Source: Pseudomonadota bacterium
GTDB lineage: Bacteria; Pseudomonadota; Gammaproteobacteria; Steroidobacterales; Steroidobacteraceae
Reading direction: 5' to 3'
NCBI GenBank assembly: GCA_023433705.1
Contig: JAEYUC010000036.1
Location: 11,980-75,979 of the forward strand
DNA length: 64,000 nt
Shown here: in pieces, positions 34,943-44,221 of the stretch
Position numbering within the stretch: the stretch's first letter is position 1
Layout: every line of letters starts with the position of its first letter
Translations under genes and position numbers: made by a program
The notes under the pieces: generated by a model
Database searches by the model: none
Told to the model about the DNA's origin: nothing
Seen by the model: only the letters and a program-made list of their open reading frames with translations

Positions 34943-37770
34943 TGCGCAGGGGATGGTCGATCATTCTGGGTCTGGCGTTGATCGCCGCGTGGGTTCCCGC
35001 ATCGGCCCAGGTACCCACTGCCGAACAGATGGAACTTCTCCGGAGCATGAGCCCGGAAGACCGGGAGGCGCTGCTCGAGCAGCTGGGCCTCGGCGGTTCG
35101 GTGTTGGGGGACAGCGGGTCGACCGATGGCATGGGCGACAACGGCTCACGCACCCGACGCGACCAGCGCGGCGACCAGCGCGATGGCGAACTCGATTCCG
35201 ACTCCGAACGGCGGCTCTCCGGGGAGAAGATCCCGGACAAGCTCTTCAAGCCTGACGACACGCTGCTGATCAAGCTCGAATTCCTGAAGGACAAGCCGGC
35301 ACGCATCGAAAGTCCGGGTCCCGGACTTCCGCCGGTCACGATTCCCGGCGAGCCGGCGCCGATCCTCGAGCCCGCAGAAGTGATCGAGCTCCAGGACCGC
35401 ATGAACCTGATCCATGCGCGCAATCCGTACCAGCTCGACTCGGCCGGCATGCTCACCTTGCCCGGTTTCTCGCCGATCATGCTCGCGGGGCTCAACGAGA
35501 TGCAGGCCATCCAGCGGCTCTCGGCGATCGGCGCGTTGCGCAAGCTCGACCTCAAGGTCGTGAAACTGCCGGTGCGCAAGTCGGGCGTCGCCGCGCTGAA
35601 GCCGTTCGGATACGACCTGTTCAAGGATTCGAACGCGACCTTCGCGCCGGTGACGGACGTTCCCGTGCCTTCCGACTACATCGTCGGGCCGGGAGACCAG
35701 CTGCGCGTGCAGCTCTTCGGCAGCACCAACCGCAACCTGCGCCTGACCGTGAGCCGCGACGGGCGCGTCAATTTTCCGGAACTCGGTCCCATCAACGTCG
35801 GCGGCCGCAGCTTCCAGCAGGTCGCCGCGGACATCGAGCAGCGCGTCGAGCGGCAGATGATCGGTGTGCGCGCGAGCGTCGCGATGGGCGACACGCGTTC
35901 GATCCGCGTATTCGTCATGGGCGAGGTGAATCGCCCGGGCAGCTACACCGTGAGCGGCCTTGCCACCATCACGTCGGCGCTGTACGCCGCGGGGGGCATC
36001 AAGCCGATCGGTTCGCTGCGCGACGTGCAGCTCAAGCGCGGCGGCGCGCTCGTCCGCCGGCTCGACCTCTACGACCTGCTGCTGCGTGGCGATACCGGCG
36101 ACGACGCCAAGCTCCTGCCGGGCGACGTCATCTTCATCCCGCCCGTGTCGGCCACGGTGGCCGTCGACGGCGAGGTGCATCGTCCCGCGATCTACGAGAT
36201 CAAGGGAAACACGAGCGTCGAGGACATCGTGCAGCTCGCGGGTGGTTTGACCGCCGAGGCGGATAGCGCGCGTGCGGCGTTGGTGCGCGTCAACGAGCGC
36301 CGCGAACGCGTCGTGCTCGACGTATCGCTGGACGAGCCGGCTGGCCGCGGCGAACTGCTGCGCAAGGGCGACTCGTTGCGCGTACTCAAGCTGCGGCCCA
36401 CGCTCGACGAAGGCGTGACCATCGAAGGTCACGTATTCCGGCCGGGCCCCGTCGCCTGGCGCGAAGGCCTGCGGCTGACCGAAGTCATCGGCTCCGTCGA
36501 CGAGCTCAAGCCGAACGCGGACATCAACTACGTGATGATCCGTCGCGAACTGCCCCCCGATCGCCGCATCGTCGTCGTGTCGGCGGATCTCGCCGCGGCG
36601 CTGCGGGAGCCGGATTCGCCCAGCAACATCCGCCTCATGCCGCGCGACCGCCTCATGGTGTTCGATACATCGAGCGGTCGCACCGAGCTCATCCACCCGG
36701 TGCTCGAGGAAATCCGCCGCCAGTCGCGCATCGACCAACCGAGCGCGATCGTGCGCATCGACGGCCGCGTCAAGGCGCGCGGCGACTATCCACTCGAACC
36801 GCGGATGCGCATCAGCGACCTGCTGCGCGCGGGCGGTGGCTTGCAGGATGCGGCTTACGGCGCGAAGGCCGAGCTCACGCGCTATCGTGTGACCGGGGAC
36901 GCGCGCACCACGCAGCTCATCGAAATCGACCTGGGAGCAATCCTGCGCGGCGACGAGAGCGCCGACGTGCAGCTGCAGCCCTTCGACTTCCTGAACGTGA
37001 AGGAAGTCCCCGAGTGGAGCGAACAGGAACAGATCACGCTGGTCGGCGAAGTGCGCTTCCCGGGCGTCTATCCGATCCAGCGCGGCGAAACATTGCGCTC
37101 GGTGCTCGAGCGCGCGGGCGGACTGACCAGCCTCGCGTTCCCGAGCGGTTCCGTGTTCACGCGCGTCGAGCTCAAGGAACGCGAACAGCAGCAGATCGAC
37201 CGGCTCGCCGAACGGCTGCAGAGCGATCTGGCGGCCACTGCCCTGCAGGCGGCCGCCGCCAACCAGGCGTCGGCCGGGCAGGCGCTCAGCGTCGGCCAGT
37301 CGCTCCTCAACCAGCTCAAGGCGTCCAAGGCGGTGGGTCGACTCGTGATCGACCTCAACAGCGTGTTGAGCTCGCCGGCAGGTTCGGCGGCGGACGTCGT
37401 GCTGCGTGAAGGCGACCAGCTGATCATTCCGAAGCAGAAGCAGGAAGTGACGGTCATCGGCGAGGTGCAGAACAATACCTCGCACTTCTTCCGCGAGAAT
37501 CTCACGCGCGACGATTACATCGGCCTGAGCGGTGGCGTGACGCGCAAGGCCGACCGCAATCGCGTCTACGTCGTCCGCGCCGACGGCAGTGTCATATCGA
37601 GCGAGGGCGGCGGCTGGTTCCGGCGCAGCGCGCAGGTCGCCATCAGGCCCGGAGACACCATCGTCGTGCCGCTCGACACGGAGCGCATGCCGGCCCTGCC
37701 GCTGTGGCAGGCGGTCACGGGCATCCTCTACAACCTGGCGATCGCGGCCGCGGCCGTGAATTCCTTCTGA
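34942..37770 (+). CDS. Polysaccharide export (OPX/Wza-type) protein with multiple SLBB domains
   Basis: The ATG at 34942 with AAGGA upstream gives 942 residues, far longer than Wza (about 380). The signal peptide ends WVPASAQ, without a lipobox Cys. After an acidic, charged segment (60-110) comes the export domain (DYIVGPGDQLRVQLFG, near 250), then at least six SLBB-type units opening with MGEVNRPGSY, DGEVHRPAIYE, EGHVFRPGPVAW, DGRVKARGDY, VGEVRFPGVYPI and IGEVQNNTSHF. It should form the outer-membrane or periplasmic exit channel. A hydrophobic C-terminus (GILYNLAIAAAAVNSF) may insert in the membrane. It is coupled by TGATG to wzi before and wzz after. Confidence 0.85.
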   Translation: MRRGWSIILGLALIAAWVPASAQVPTAEQMELLRSMSPEDREALLEQLGLGGSVLGDSGSTDGMGDNGSRTRRDQRGDQRDGELDSDSERRLSGEKIPDKLFKPDDTLLIKLEFLKDKPARIESPGPGLPPVTIPGEPAPILEPAEVIELQDRMNLIHARNPYQLDSAGMLTLPGFSPIMLAGLNEMQAIQRLSAIGALRKLDLKVVKLPVRKSGVAALKPFGYDLFKDSNATFAPVTDVPVPSDYIVGPGDQLRVQLFGSTNRNLRLTVSRDGRVNFPELGPINVGGRSFQQVAADIEQRVERQMIGVRASVAMGDTRSIRVFVMGEVNRPGSYTVSGLATITSALYAAGGIKPIGSLRDVQLKRGGALVRRLDLYDLLLRGDTGDDAKLLPGDVIFIPPVSATVAVDGEVHRPAIYEIKGNTSVEDIVQLAGGLTAEADSARAALVRVNERRERVVLDVSLDEPAGRGELLRKGDSLRVLKLRPTLDEGVTIEGHVFRPGPVAWREGLRLTEVIGSVDELKPNADINYVMIRRELPPDRRIVVVSADLAAALREPDSPSNIRLMPRDRLMVFDTSSGRTELIHPVLEEIRRQSRIDQPSAIVRIDGRVKARGDYPLEPRMRISDLLRAGGGLQDAAYGAKAELTRYRVTGDARTTQLIEIDLGAILRGDESADVQLQPFDFLNVKEVPEWSEQEQITLVGEVRFPGVYPIQRGETLRSVLERAGGLTSLAFPSGSVFTRVELKEREQQQIDRLAERLQSDLAATALQAAAANQASAGQALSVGQSLLNQLKASKAVGRLVIDLNSVLSSPAGSAADVVLREGDQLIIPKQKQEVTVIGEVQNNTSHFFRENLTRDDYIGLSGGVTRKADRNRVYVVRADGSVISSEGGGWFRRSAQVAIRPGDTIVVPLDTERMPALPLWQAVTGILYNLAIAAAAVNSF

Positions 37771-38630
37771 TGAATCTCGCGACACAGACCGATCCAGCGC
37801 CGACTATTCCGCTCCTGTGGGCGGCTCGCTGGCGCATCGTCACCTCCGGGCTGGTTTTCGGCTTGTTAGGTGCAACCTACGCGCTGCTCGCCACGCCTAT
37901 CTATCGGGCGCAAGTGACTTTGCTCCCCGTGCAGAACCAGAACGGGCAAGGGCTCGTCGGTCAGATCGGGGCGCTCAGCGGCCTCGCCGGACTCGCTGGC
38001 ATCAATCTCGGCGGGGGCGACAAGGTCGAGCCGCTCGCGGTGCTCAGCTCCCGTGATTTCTCGCGTTCGTTCATCGAGCAGAACAATCTCGTGACGGTGC
38101 TGCTTGCCGAGAAATGGGACGCCGAAAAGCGGAACTGGAAGAACCCGGGCCCGAATCAGCCCGACATCCGCGACGCGGTGGAGTACTTCGAGAAGGCTGT
38201 GCGCAAGGTGGGCGAGGATCGTAAGAGCGGCGTCGTGATCTTGACCGTCGACTGGAAATCTCCAGTCCAGGCGGCGGAATGGGCGAACGGCATGTCCAAG
38301 CAGATCAATTCTCAGATGCGCGCTCGCGCCATCGCGGACGCGGAACGCAGCATCGCCTATCTGCGCGGCGAGCTCGAGTCCGCCAAGCAGATCTCCTTGC
38401 AGCAGTCCATCAGCAGGCTGCTGGAATCGCAAATGCAAAACATGATGGTTGCGAGGGGCAACGATGAATATGCATTCCGCGTCATCGATTCCGCACGCGT
38501 CCCGAAAAAACGCCTGAGTCCGAAGCGCACGCTCATCACTCTGGGCAGCGCGATGATCGGTGCTTTCCTCGCCTGCGCCGTGGTGCTGCTCATTCCGAGG
38601 CGGGCGCGGACGTTCGAAAGTAACGCATGA
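37770..38630 (+). CDS. Chain-length determinant protein, Wzz family
   Basis: 286 residues from the ATG that overlaps the OPX stop. Topology is that of Wzz: membrane helix 1 near 23-42 (IVTSGLVFGLLGATYALLA), a periplasmic domain with coiled-coil (AIADAERSIAYLRGELESAKQ) and helix 2 near 260-277. The Pro-rich segment RVPKKRLSPKRTLI precedes helix 2, as in Wzz/Wzc-type co-polymerases. No C-terminal tyrosine-kinase domain is present, and no separate Wzc kinase or Wzb phosphatase gene lies in the window. The last 41 nt overlap the end of the convergent gene. Confidence 0.85.
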   Translation: MNLATQTDPAPTIPLLWAARWRIVTSGLVFGLLGATYALLATPIYRAQVTLLPVQNQNGQGLVGQIGALSGLAGLAGINLGGGDKVEPLAVLSSRDFSRSFIEQNNLVTVLLAEKWDAEKRNWKNPGPNQPDIRDAVEYFEKAVRKVGEDRKSGVVILTVDWKSPVQAAEWANGMSKQINSQMRARAIADAERSIAYLRGELESAKQISLQQSISRLLESQMQNMMVARGNDEYAFRVIDSARVPKKRLSPKRTLITLGSAMIGAFLACAVVLLIPRRARTFESNA

Positions 38631-39927
38631 TCGTCCGGTAGAGTTCCTTGACGTGGTCTCCGTCTCTCGGCGCGAACGGCGACACGTTGGGCGTGAAATA
38701 GGCGAAGCCCTTTTCCTGGTGCATGCCGTTCTTGATGGCGACGAACACGACGTGCGGTTCCAGTGACGCGGGCCGTCCATCGACCTCAAAGCGCGTCTCG
38801 CCAGTGATCTCGTGCGGGTAAGTCAACGTCACGAAGAGGCTGCTGCCGCGATTGTCGATTTCTCCGAACATCGGCAGCCCACCATCCACCGTGATCGATG
38901 ACAGACGCTGCGCCGCAGCCTGGGCAGAGTCGGCATCCGGGAATTCGACGAGGAAGTCGCGGGTCATGCGCGGCAGCACTTCGCGGAATTCGATGCCGGC
39001 AGCACGCAGGAACGCGGCGTGATCGCGCAATCGGTAATAGAACTTCACGCGATCGTAAGGCTTCTGCGATAGTCCGGTCGCAACGATGACATCGACACCG
39101 GGAATCTCCAGATAGTCGCTCAGGATCCGGTCGTACACCGCGAGCATTTCGCAGATCGGATCGACGTCCTCCGCGACGTACCACGACGGATTGCGCAGGG
39201 TGAGCTGTTCGCGCAACAAACGCGCGTTGAAGAAGTAGTGATGTTGGATGTGCGCGCCGGCGTTGAGGAACAAGGTCGAAAAGTCGGCGCGCCGCGATCT
39301 AAACAGCCGCATGTGTATGTCATGCAGCAGCAGATCCAGGATCAGCGCCTTGCGCCACGGAGCGCCGCGGCTGCGCAGCGCGAGCGCGAGATACTTGCCG
39401 TAGTTCTTCGGCTGCGCGAAGCGCAGCATCCCGAGGGCGAGGTGAAAGCCGGTCCGCGGCGTGATTGTGTTCTTGGAATTGTCGCCGACCGCCTGCGCTA
39501 CCGCGGCGCTCAGCACTCGGCTCCACCAGGAATTGTCGGTAGGAGTGCGAGTCCATGGGTCGGGAATGAAATAGGCTGGCTCGCTTAGACGGTTCTCGGC
39601 ATTCATGGGAGAGACCGCGCCGACGCGCAGACCTCTGCGTTCGAGTTCCTCGAACAGCTGCGGAGCCTTGCTGTGCACGATGTCGCCAAGGCGAAAAACC
39701 TGGTGCTCGTCGGCCGTCAGGCCGCAGTGCGCGGATGGCCACTGTATCCAGGGCTCCAGCGATTCATAGGTGGATTCGGCGCTTGTGTGGATCTGCGAAC
39801 CGGTAAGAAGACGTTGAAAACCGGGTAGGGGGTGGGCGGAAACGTATCGCCTCACGACATCGAAATTGAGCTCGTTGAGTTCTATCAGGATCAGCCGTCC
39901 CGGCTTCTTGGCAACCACCTCAACCAT
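38590..39927 (-). CDS. Alkaline-phosphatase-superfamily-like protein of unknown function
   Basis: 445 residues, no signal peptide. The opening GRLILIELNELNFDVVRRYV, the segment FLNAGAHIQHHYFF and DVIVATGLSQKPYD fall where alkaline-phosphatase or phosphodiesterase-fold proteins have their first metal Asp, the D-x-x-x-H/H metal pair and the SDHG motif. Here the first is Asn/Glu and the last is ATGLSQ, so the usual metal site is altered. It is the last gene of the long minus-strand cluster and overlaps the glycosyltransferase by 8 nt, so a role in modifying the glycan or its lipid carrier is plausible. I do not recognise a named family. Confidence 0.45.
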   Translation of the reverse strand: MVEVVAKKPGRLILIELNELNFDVVRRYVSAHPLPGFQRLLTGSQIHTSAESTYESLEPWIQWPSAHCGLTADEHQVFRLGDIVHSKAPQLFEELERRGLRVGAVSPMNAENRLSEPAYFIPDPWTRTPTDNSWWSRVLSAAVAQAVGDNSKNTITPRTGFHLALGMLRFAQPKNYGKYLALALRSRGAPWRKALILDLLLHDIHMRLFRSRRADFSTLFLNAGAHIQHHYFFNARLLREQLTLRNPSWYVAEDVDPICEMLAVYDRILSDYLEIPGVDVIVATGLSQKPYDRVKFYYRLRDHAAFLRAAGIEFREVLPRMTRDFLVEFPDADSAQAAAQRLSSITVDGGLPMFGEIDNRGSSLFVTLTYPHEITGETRFEVDGRPASLEPHVVFVAIKNGMHQEKGFAYFTPNVSPFAPRDGDHVKELYRTIMRYFRTSAPASE

Positions 39928-41104
39928 TTTTTAGCAATACCTCGTACAAGTCGGTAATTCGTCGAACGATTACTTCCAGCGCAAAGCGCTCCCGCGCGAG
40001 TTTACGCCCCGCCCGGCCATAACTGTCGCGCCGTTCGCGATCCTGCATGAGCGCCCACAGCGCTTCCGCCAATGGCGTTGCCTGACGCGGTGGCACGAGC
40101 GTGCCGCTGACGCCCGGTAAGACCGCCTCGCGACACCCCGGCACGTCGGTCGTAACTACGGCGCAGCCTGCGGCAGCGGCTTCCAGCAGTGCCTTGGGCA
40201 TGCCTTCGCGATACGAGGGCAGGCACACGATGCTCGCCGCGTCGAAAAAAGGAGACAGATCGGCGACGTGGCCGGACCATTCCACCAGGCCCTCGGCGAC
40301 CAGCCGTTCCAGGTGTTCGCGGGATACACTGCTGGGATTGCGGTAGTCAGCCGCACCCGCCATCACGAATCGCCAATCGGCCGCGCGCGGACGCAGAATT
40401 CGTACCGCTTCGATGAACTCCAGCACCCCCTTGTCGATGAGCATGCGCGCGGGGAAGAGGACCATGGCCCGCTTGGGCTTGGCGATTTCAAATCGCGCGA
40501 CATCGACTCCGGACCCCGGCACCAGCAGAACTTCGTCAGGTCGCGCCAGGCCAGCATCGAGTATCAGGCGCCGATCGTCCTCGTTCTGCACGATCACGCG
40601 CTTGCGAGGGTGACCATAGGCGAGGCGCGCCAAGCGCCGGTAGATGCTGGCAATGATACTTCGCGCGATTCCGCGATTGCCGCTCTGGGTGAACGCGAAG
40701 CCCATACCTGACACCGCGAAGACGACGGCCGGAACACCGGCGAGACGCGCGGCGATTCCTCCGTATAGATTGCCCTTCGGCGAAGCGCAATGGACCAGTG
40801 CCGGGCGCAGGCGTCGCAGGTGCCGCATGAGCTGCCACAGGCCGCGAATCTCGGTCAGTGGATTGGTGCCGCTGCTCGTGAAACTCACACGCCGGTGCGC
40901 GATTTTCTGCTCGGCGAGTTCGCGTTCCGCCGCGGGTTCCATGGTTTCGCTGCCGGCCTGGCCAGTCGCGAGGGCGACTCGATAGCCGCGCCGACGCGCT
41001 TCCAGGGCGAGCGGAAGGCGGTGCGATACGAAGAACGCGGCGTGATTGACGACGTAAGCGATCAGGGGAGCGCCGGTGGGAACTCCGCCGGCCTCAGCGG
41101 CCAT
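39920..41104 (-). CDS. Glycosyltransferase family 4
   Basis: 394 residues of GT-B fold. The N-terminal half has HAAFFVSHRLPLALEARRRGY and VHCASPKGNLYGGIAARLAG; the C-terminal half has the GT4 donor-site motif SYREGMPKALLEAAAAGCAVV, with the retaining enzyme's E-x7-E (EGMPKALLE). It resembles the PglA/WbnK-like group that adds a sugar to a lipid-linked acceptor at the inner face of the membrane. Donor and acceptor cannot be read. It overlaps asnB by 11 nt. Confidence 0.85.
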   Translation of the reverse strand: MAAEAGGVPTGAPLIAYVVNHAAFFVSHRLPLALEARRRGYRVALATGQAGSETMEPAAERELAEQKIAHRRVSFTSSGTNPLTEIRGLWQLMRHLRRLRPALVHCASPKGNLYGGIAARLAGVPAVVFAVSGMGFAFTQSGNRGIARSIIASIYRRLARLAYGHPRKRVIVQNEDDRRLILDAGLARPDEVLLVPGSGVDVARFEIAKPKRAMVLFPARMLIDKGVLEFIEAVRILRPRAADWRFVMAGAADYRNPSSVSREHLERLVAEGLVEWSGHVADLSPFFDAASIVCLPSYREGMPKALLEAAAAGCAVVTTDVPGCREAVLPGVSGTLVPPRQATPLAEALWALMQDRERRDSYGRAGRKLARERFALEVIVRRITDLYEVLLKNG

Positions 41105-43058
41105 GCGTGTTCTCGAGCCAGGACTGGAACATCAGCACATTCCACAACTGTGCATACCAGTTGCGCTCGCCTCGCAGATGCTGTGCCCAGCGCTCACGGA
41201 TCGGTCCGGCACGCAGATAACCGTGATGTTCCAGGTTCTGCGGGTTCAGCAGGTGTTCCGCCCAGTCGCGCAATGGACCGCGCAGCCAACGATCAATTGG
41301 CACCGCGAAGCCCGCCTTTGGGCGCTCGATCAGCTCGCGTGGCACATATCTGTAAAGGATTTGCCGCAGGATCCATTTCGACTGGCCGTCGCGCAACTTG
41401 AAGTCGAGTGGCAGTCGCCAGGCAAACTCCGCCACGCGGTGATCGAGCATGGGCACGCGTGTTTCGAGCGACACGGCCATGGCGGCGCGGTCGACCTTCG
41501 TGAGGATGTCGTCATTCATGTAGCCGATGACGTCGGTAAGCATCATCTGCGAAACCGTATCGAGCGCGTCGATTCCGGGAATGTCGCTCGCGACCAGCGG
41601 GTTCGGCTCTTCGCCGTCAATGACGATTTGACCAGGGTCCTGCCAATGCGACACCAGAGATAAGTAGAGTTCATCCACGTCGCCGGACGGCAGGGTTGCG
41701 GCGATCTTCTGGACCTTCTCGCTCAGCAGGCTGCGGCGCCCCGTCTCCAGCGCTCCGCCTCGGTCGGACCGGTGCGCATCCCAGAATGCGCTCGGAATAG
41801 CGAGCAGTGCGCGGGCGACAAGGCGTCTTACGGCGACCGGCAGTTTCGAAAGCCTCGGCCACGAGCTCGCCGCGGCCTGGTAGCGGTTGTAGCCACCGAA
41901 CAATTCGTCGGCGCAGTCGCCCGACAGCGCCACGGTGACGTGCGCGCGCGTCATGCGCGCCAGGAGGTAGGTGGGGATCTGCGATGAATCCGCGAACGGT
42001 TCCGAGTAGATCGAAGCGAGTGCAGGAATCAGCTCGAGCGCGTCCCGCGGGGCCACGTACAGTTCGGTGTGGCGGGTGCCGAGATGCCTGGCTACGGCTT
42101 CCGCGTGGTGTGCCTCGTTGAGCGAAGCATCCTCGAAGCCGATCGTGAACGAACGTACCGGCTGTGAAGCCTGGCGCTGCATGAGCGCCACGATGGTCGA
42201 GGAATCCACGCCCCCCGAAAGAAACGCGCCCACCGGCACGTCGGCAATCATTTGCTGACTGATCGCGGCGGCCAACCGCTGTTCGAGTTCCGCAGCGGCG
42301 GCTTTTGCGTCGCCCGCGAAACCCTGTGCGCCCGCCTGCGCGGCGCATTGCGCCGCGGACCAGTACTGCTCGAGGATGGTCTGTCGTCCGGCGGCGCGTA
42401 CCCGGATCAATGTACCCGGCGGCAGTTTACGAATTCCCTCGTAGATGGAGGCATCACCGGCCACGTTGTTGAAACGCATGTACGTGCGCAGCGCAGAGCG
42501 GTCGATACGCGCCTCGAAAGCCGGGTGCGTACGAAGCGCCAGCAATTCCGAGCCGAAAAGAAAGGTTGCTCCCGGCGATGCCGCGGGGCCGCCCTGCCAA
42601 CCGTAATAGAGCGGTTTCTCGCCGAAGCGATCACGTGCCAGTGTCAGTTCGCTCTGCTCACGGTCCCAGATCGCCATGGCGAACATGCCGACCGCTTTTT
42701 CCAACGTCTTGCGAATGCCCCATGCTTCGAAACCCGCGAGCAGTGTTTCAGTGTCGGAGCCGCCGCGCCAGGCAACATCGAGTTGCGCCCGCAGCTCCAG
42801 GTGATTGTAGATTTCGCCGTTGTAGTTGATGACGTAGCGCCCGCGCGGCGATTGCATGGGCTGGTGACCTTCCGCGGAAAGGTCGACTATGGCCAGGCGC
42901 CGGTGTGCAAACCCGATTCCCGCCTCGACGTCCATCCACTGTCCGTCGCTGTCGGGTCCGCGGCGTGCGATCGAATTTCCCATCGAGCGCAGCAGCGCGA
43001 GCGCTTCTTCGCGATTCGAGGCAAATGTGCCCCAGGCAAATCCGGCGAATCCGCACAT
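41094..43058 (-). CDS. asnB: Asparagine-synthetase-like glutamine amidotransferase
   Basis: 654 residues. MCGFAGF exposes the N-terminal Cys2 nucleophile of the class II glutaminase domain, followed by RRLAIVDLSAEGHQPM and YNGEIYNHLELR. The synthetase half has the PP-loop FLSGGVDSSTIVALM. Such proteins inside capsule or O-antigen clusters often amidate a uronic acid carboxyl group on the glycan instead of making asparagine. That fits the uronate genes at 25675-27995. It is embedded among glycosyltransferases, overlapping one on each side. Confidence 0.88.
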   Translation of the reverse strand: MCGFAGFAWGTFASNREEALALLRSMGNSIARRGPDSDGQWMDVEAGIGFAHRRLAIVDLSAEGHQPMQSPRGRYVINYNGEIYNHLELRAQLDVAWRGGSDTETLLAGFEAWGIRKTLEKAVGMFAMAIWDREQSELTLARDRFGEKPLYYGWQGGPAASPGATFLFGSELLALRTHPAFEARIDRSALRTYMRFNNVAGDASIYEGIRKLPPGTLIRVRAAGRQTILEQYWSAAQCAAQAGAQGFAGDAKAAAAELEQRLAAAISQQMIADVPVGAFLSGGVDSSTIVALMQRQASQPVRSFTIGFEDASLNEAHHAEAVARHLGTRHTELYVAPRDALELIPALASIYSEPFADSSQIPTYLLARMTRAHVTVALSGDCADELFGGYNRYQAAASSWPRLSKLPVAVRRLVARALLAIPSAFWDAHRSDRGGALETGRRSLLSEKVQKIAATLPSGDVDELYLSLVSHWQDPGQIVIDGEEPNPLVASDIPGIDALDTVSQMMLTDVIGYMNDDILTKVDRAAMAVSLETRVPMLDHRVAEFAWRLPLDFKLRDGQSKWILRQILYRYVPRELIERPKAGFAVPIDRWLRGPLRDWAEHLLNPQNLEHHGYLRAGPIRERWAQHLRGERNWYAQLWNVLMFQSWLENTHGR

Positions 43059-44221
43059 CAGTGATTCGCCCCGCCCGCCAACTCGCGATACAGCGATTCA
43101 TAACGCGCGCACGTGGCATCGAGCGAAAACTCGCTCTCGATACGGCGACGCGCGGCCGCGCCACGCGCCTGGCGGGTGGCCGGGTCGTACCCTGCGATGC
43201 GTAGCAGCGCGGCGCCAAGCGCCTGCGGGTCTCCGGGGGCCACTACTTCGCCGGTGTCTCCGACCAGCAGGGAGGCGTCGCCGACGTCGGTGACGACGCA
43301 GGGCACGCCCGCTCCCATAGCTTCGCCCACGACATTGGGAAAGCCCTCGCTCCTGGATGAAAGGCAGAACACGTCGAGAGCTGCGAGGCATTCCGGAATG
43401 TCATTGCGTTCGCCCAGCAGCACGAATCGATCGCGCAATCCCGCTTTCTCCAGCCAGTTCACAAGCTCGCGATTCTCCGCGTCCAGACCTCGGCCCGCCA
43501 ATAGAAACCGGACGAACGGCATGCGTGCGCCGACAATTGCGCAGGCTTGAATGAACGTGGGGTAGTCCTTGACGGGACTGAAGCGGCCGATGGCGCCAAT
43601 CGCAACCGTGCGTGCATCGAAGCCGAATTCCGCGCGGCGGTCGGCGCGGCGATCGGCCCCGCCTGCCAGGCGCGAGATGTCGAAGCCGTTGGGTATCACC
43701 CGCATACGGGCGGCGTCGTAACCCATCGCGACGTGCACGCGGCGTGAAGCTTCGGCCGCGCAGACGATGACGCGCGGAATCCGCGTTGAAAGCATTGCAC
43801 AGGCGCGCGCCACTACACGCGTGAAACGAGAACCCTCGAACTGCATGAAGGTGGTGCGGACTCCCCACGCGATTGCCGAACTACCCGAGCCCACCGCCGC
43901 GAGTCCGCCGATCAGGTCGGCGTGATACATCCAGGTCTGTACGACATCCGGACGCAACTCGCGCAACAGTTTTCGCAAGCGCCAAAAGGCCTTGAACGCG
44001 CCCGGTGAATATCGGAAGCCGAGCGTGTGGAGCTCGATTCCACCATTGCGCAGACGCGCTCCGACGTTGCCCGCCGACGTCAGCGACACGACCACGTGGT
44101 GAAACTCTCTGCGCCGATGCGACGTCTCGATCAGGCGCGCGAGCATGAGTTCCGCTCCGCCGGGATCGAGTCCTACGATGACGTGGATCACCCGTACGGC
44201 GCGTTGTGCCGTGGCGGTCAT
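43058..44221 (-). CDS. Glycosyltransferase family 4
   Basis: 387 residues, GT-B. HVIVGLDPGGAELMLARLI is the acceptor-domain start typical of the GT4 group with GGAE; the donor site has SRSEGFPNVVGEAMGAGVPCV with E-x7-E. IGAIGRFSPVKDYPTFI marks the domain linker. It shares one nucleotide with the asnB start and overlaps the methyltransferase gene upstream by ATGA. Linkage specificity is not predictable from sequence. Confidence 0.87.
   Translation of the reverse strand: MTATAQRAVRVIHVIVGLDPGGAELMLARLIETSHRRREFHHVVVSLTSAGNVGARLRNGGIELHTLGFRYSPGAFKAFWRLRKLLRELRPDVVQTWMYHADLIGGLAAVGSGSSAIAWGVRTTFMQFEGSRFTRVVARACAMLSTRIPRVIVCAAEASRRVHVAMGYDAARMRVIPNGFDISRLAGGADRRADRRAEFGFDARTVAIGAIGRFSPVKDYPTFIQACAIVGARMPFVRFLLAGRGLDAENRELVNWLEKAGLRDRFVLLGERNDIPECLAALDVFCLSSRSEGFPNVVGEAMGAGVPCVVTDVGDASLLVGDTGEVVAPGDPQALGAALLRIAGYDPATRQARGAAARRRIESEFSLDATCARYESLYRELAGGANH

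Noticed and set aside
35146..37785. Minus-strand open frame of 879 codons opposite the OPX gene
   Set aside because: Antisense shadow of a high-G+C gene; composition is His/Arg/Asp-rich with no recognisable motif, whereas the plus strand has clear SLBB repeats.
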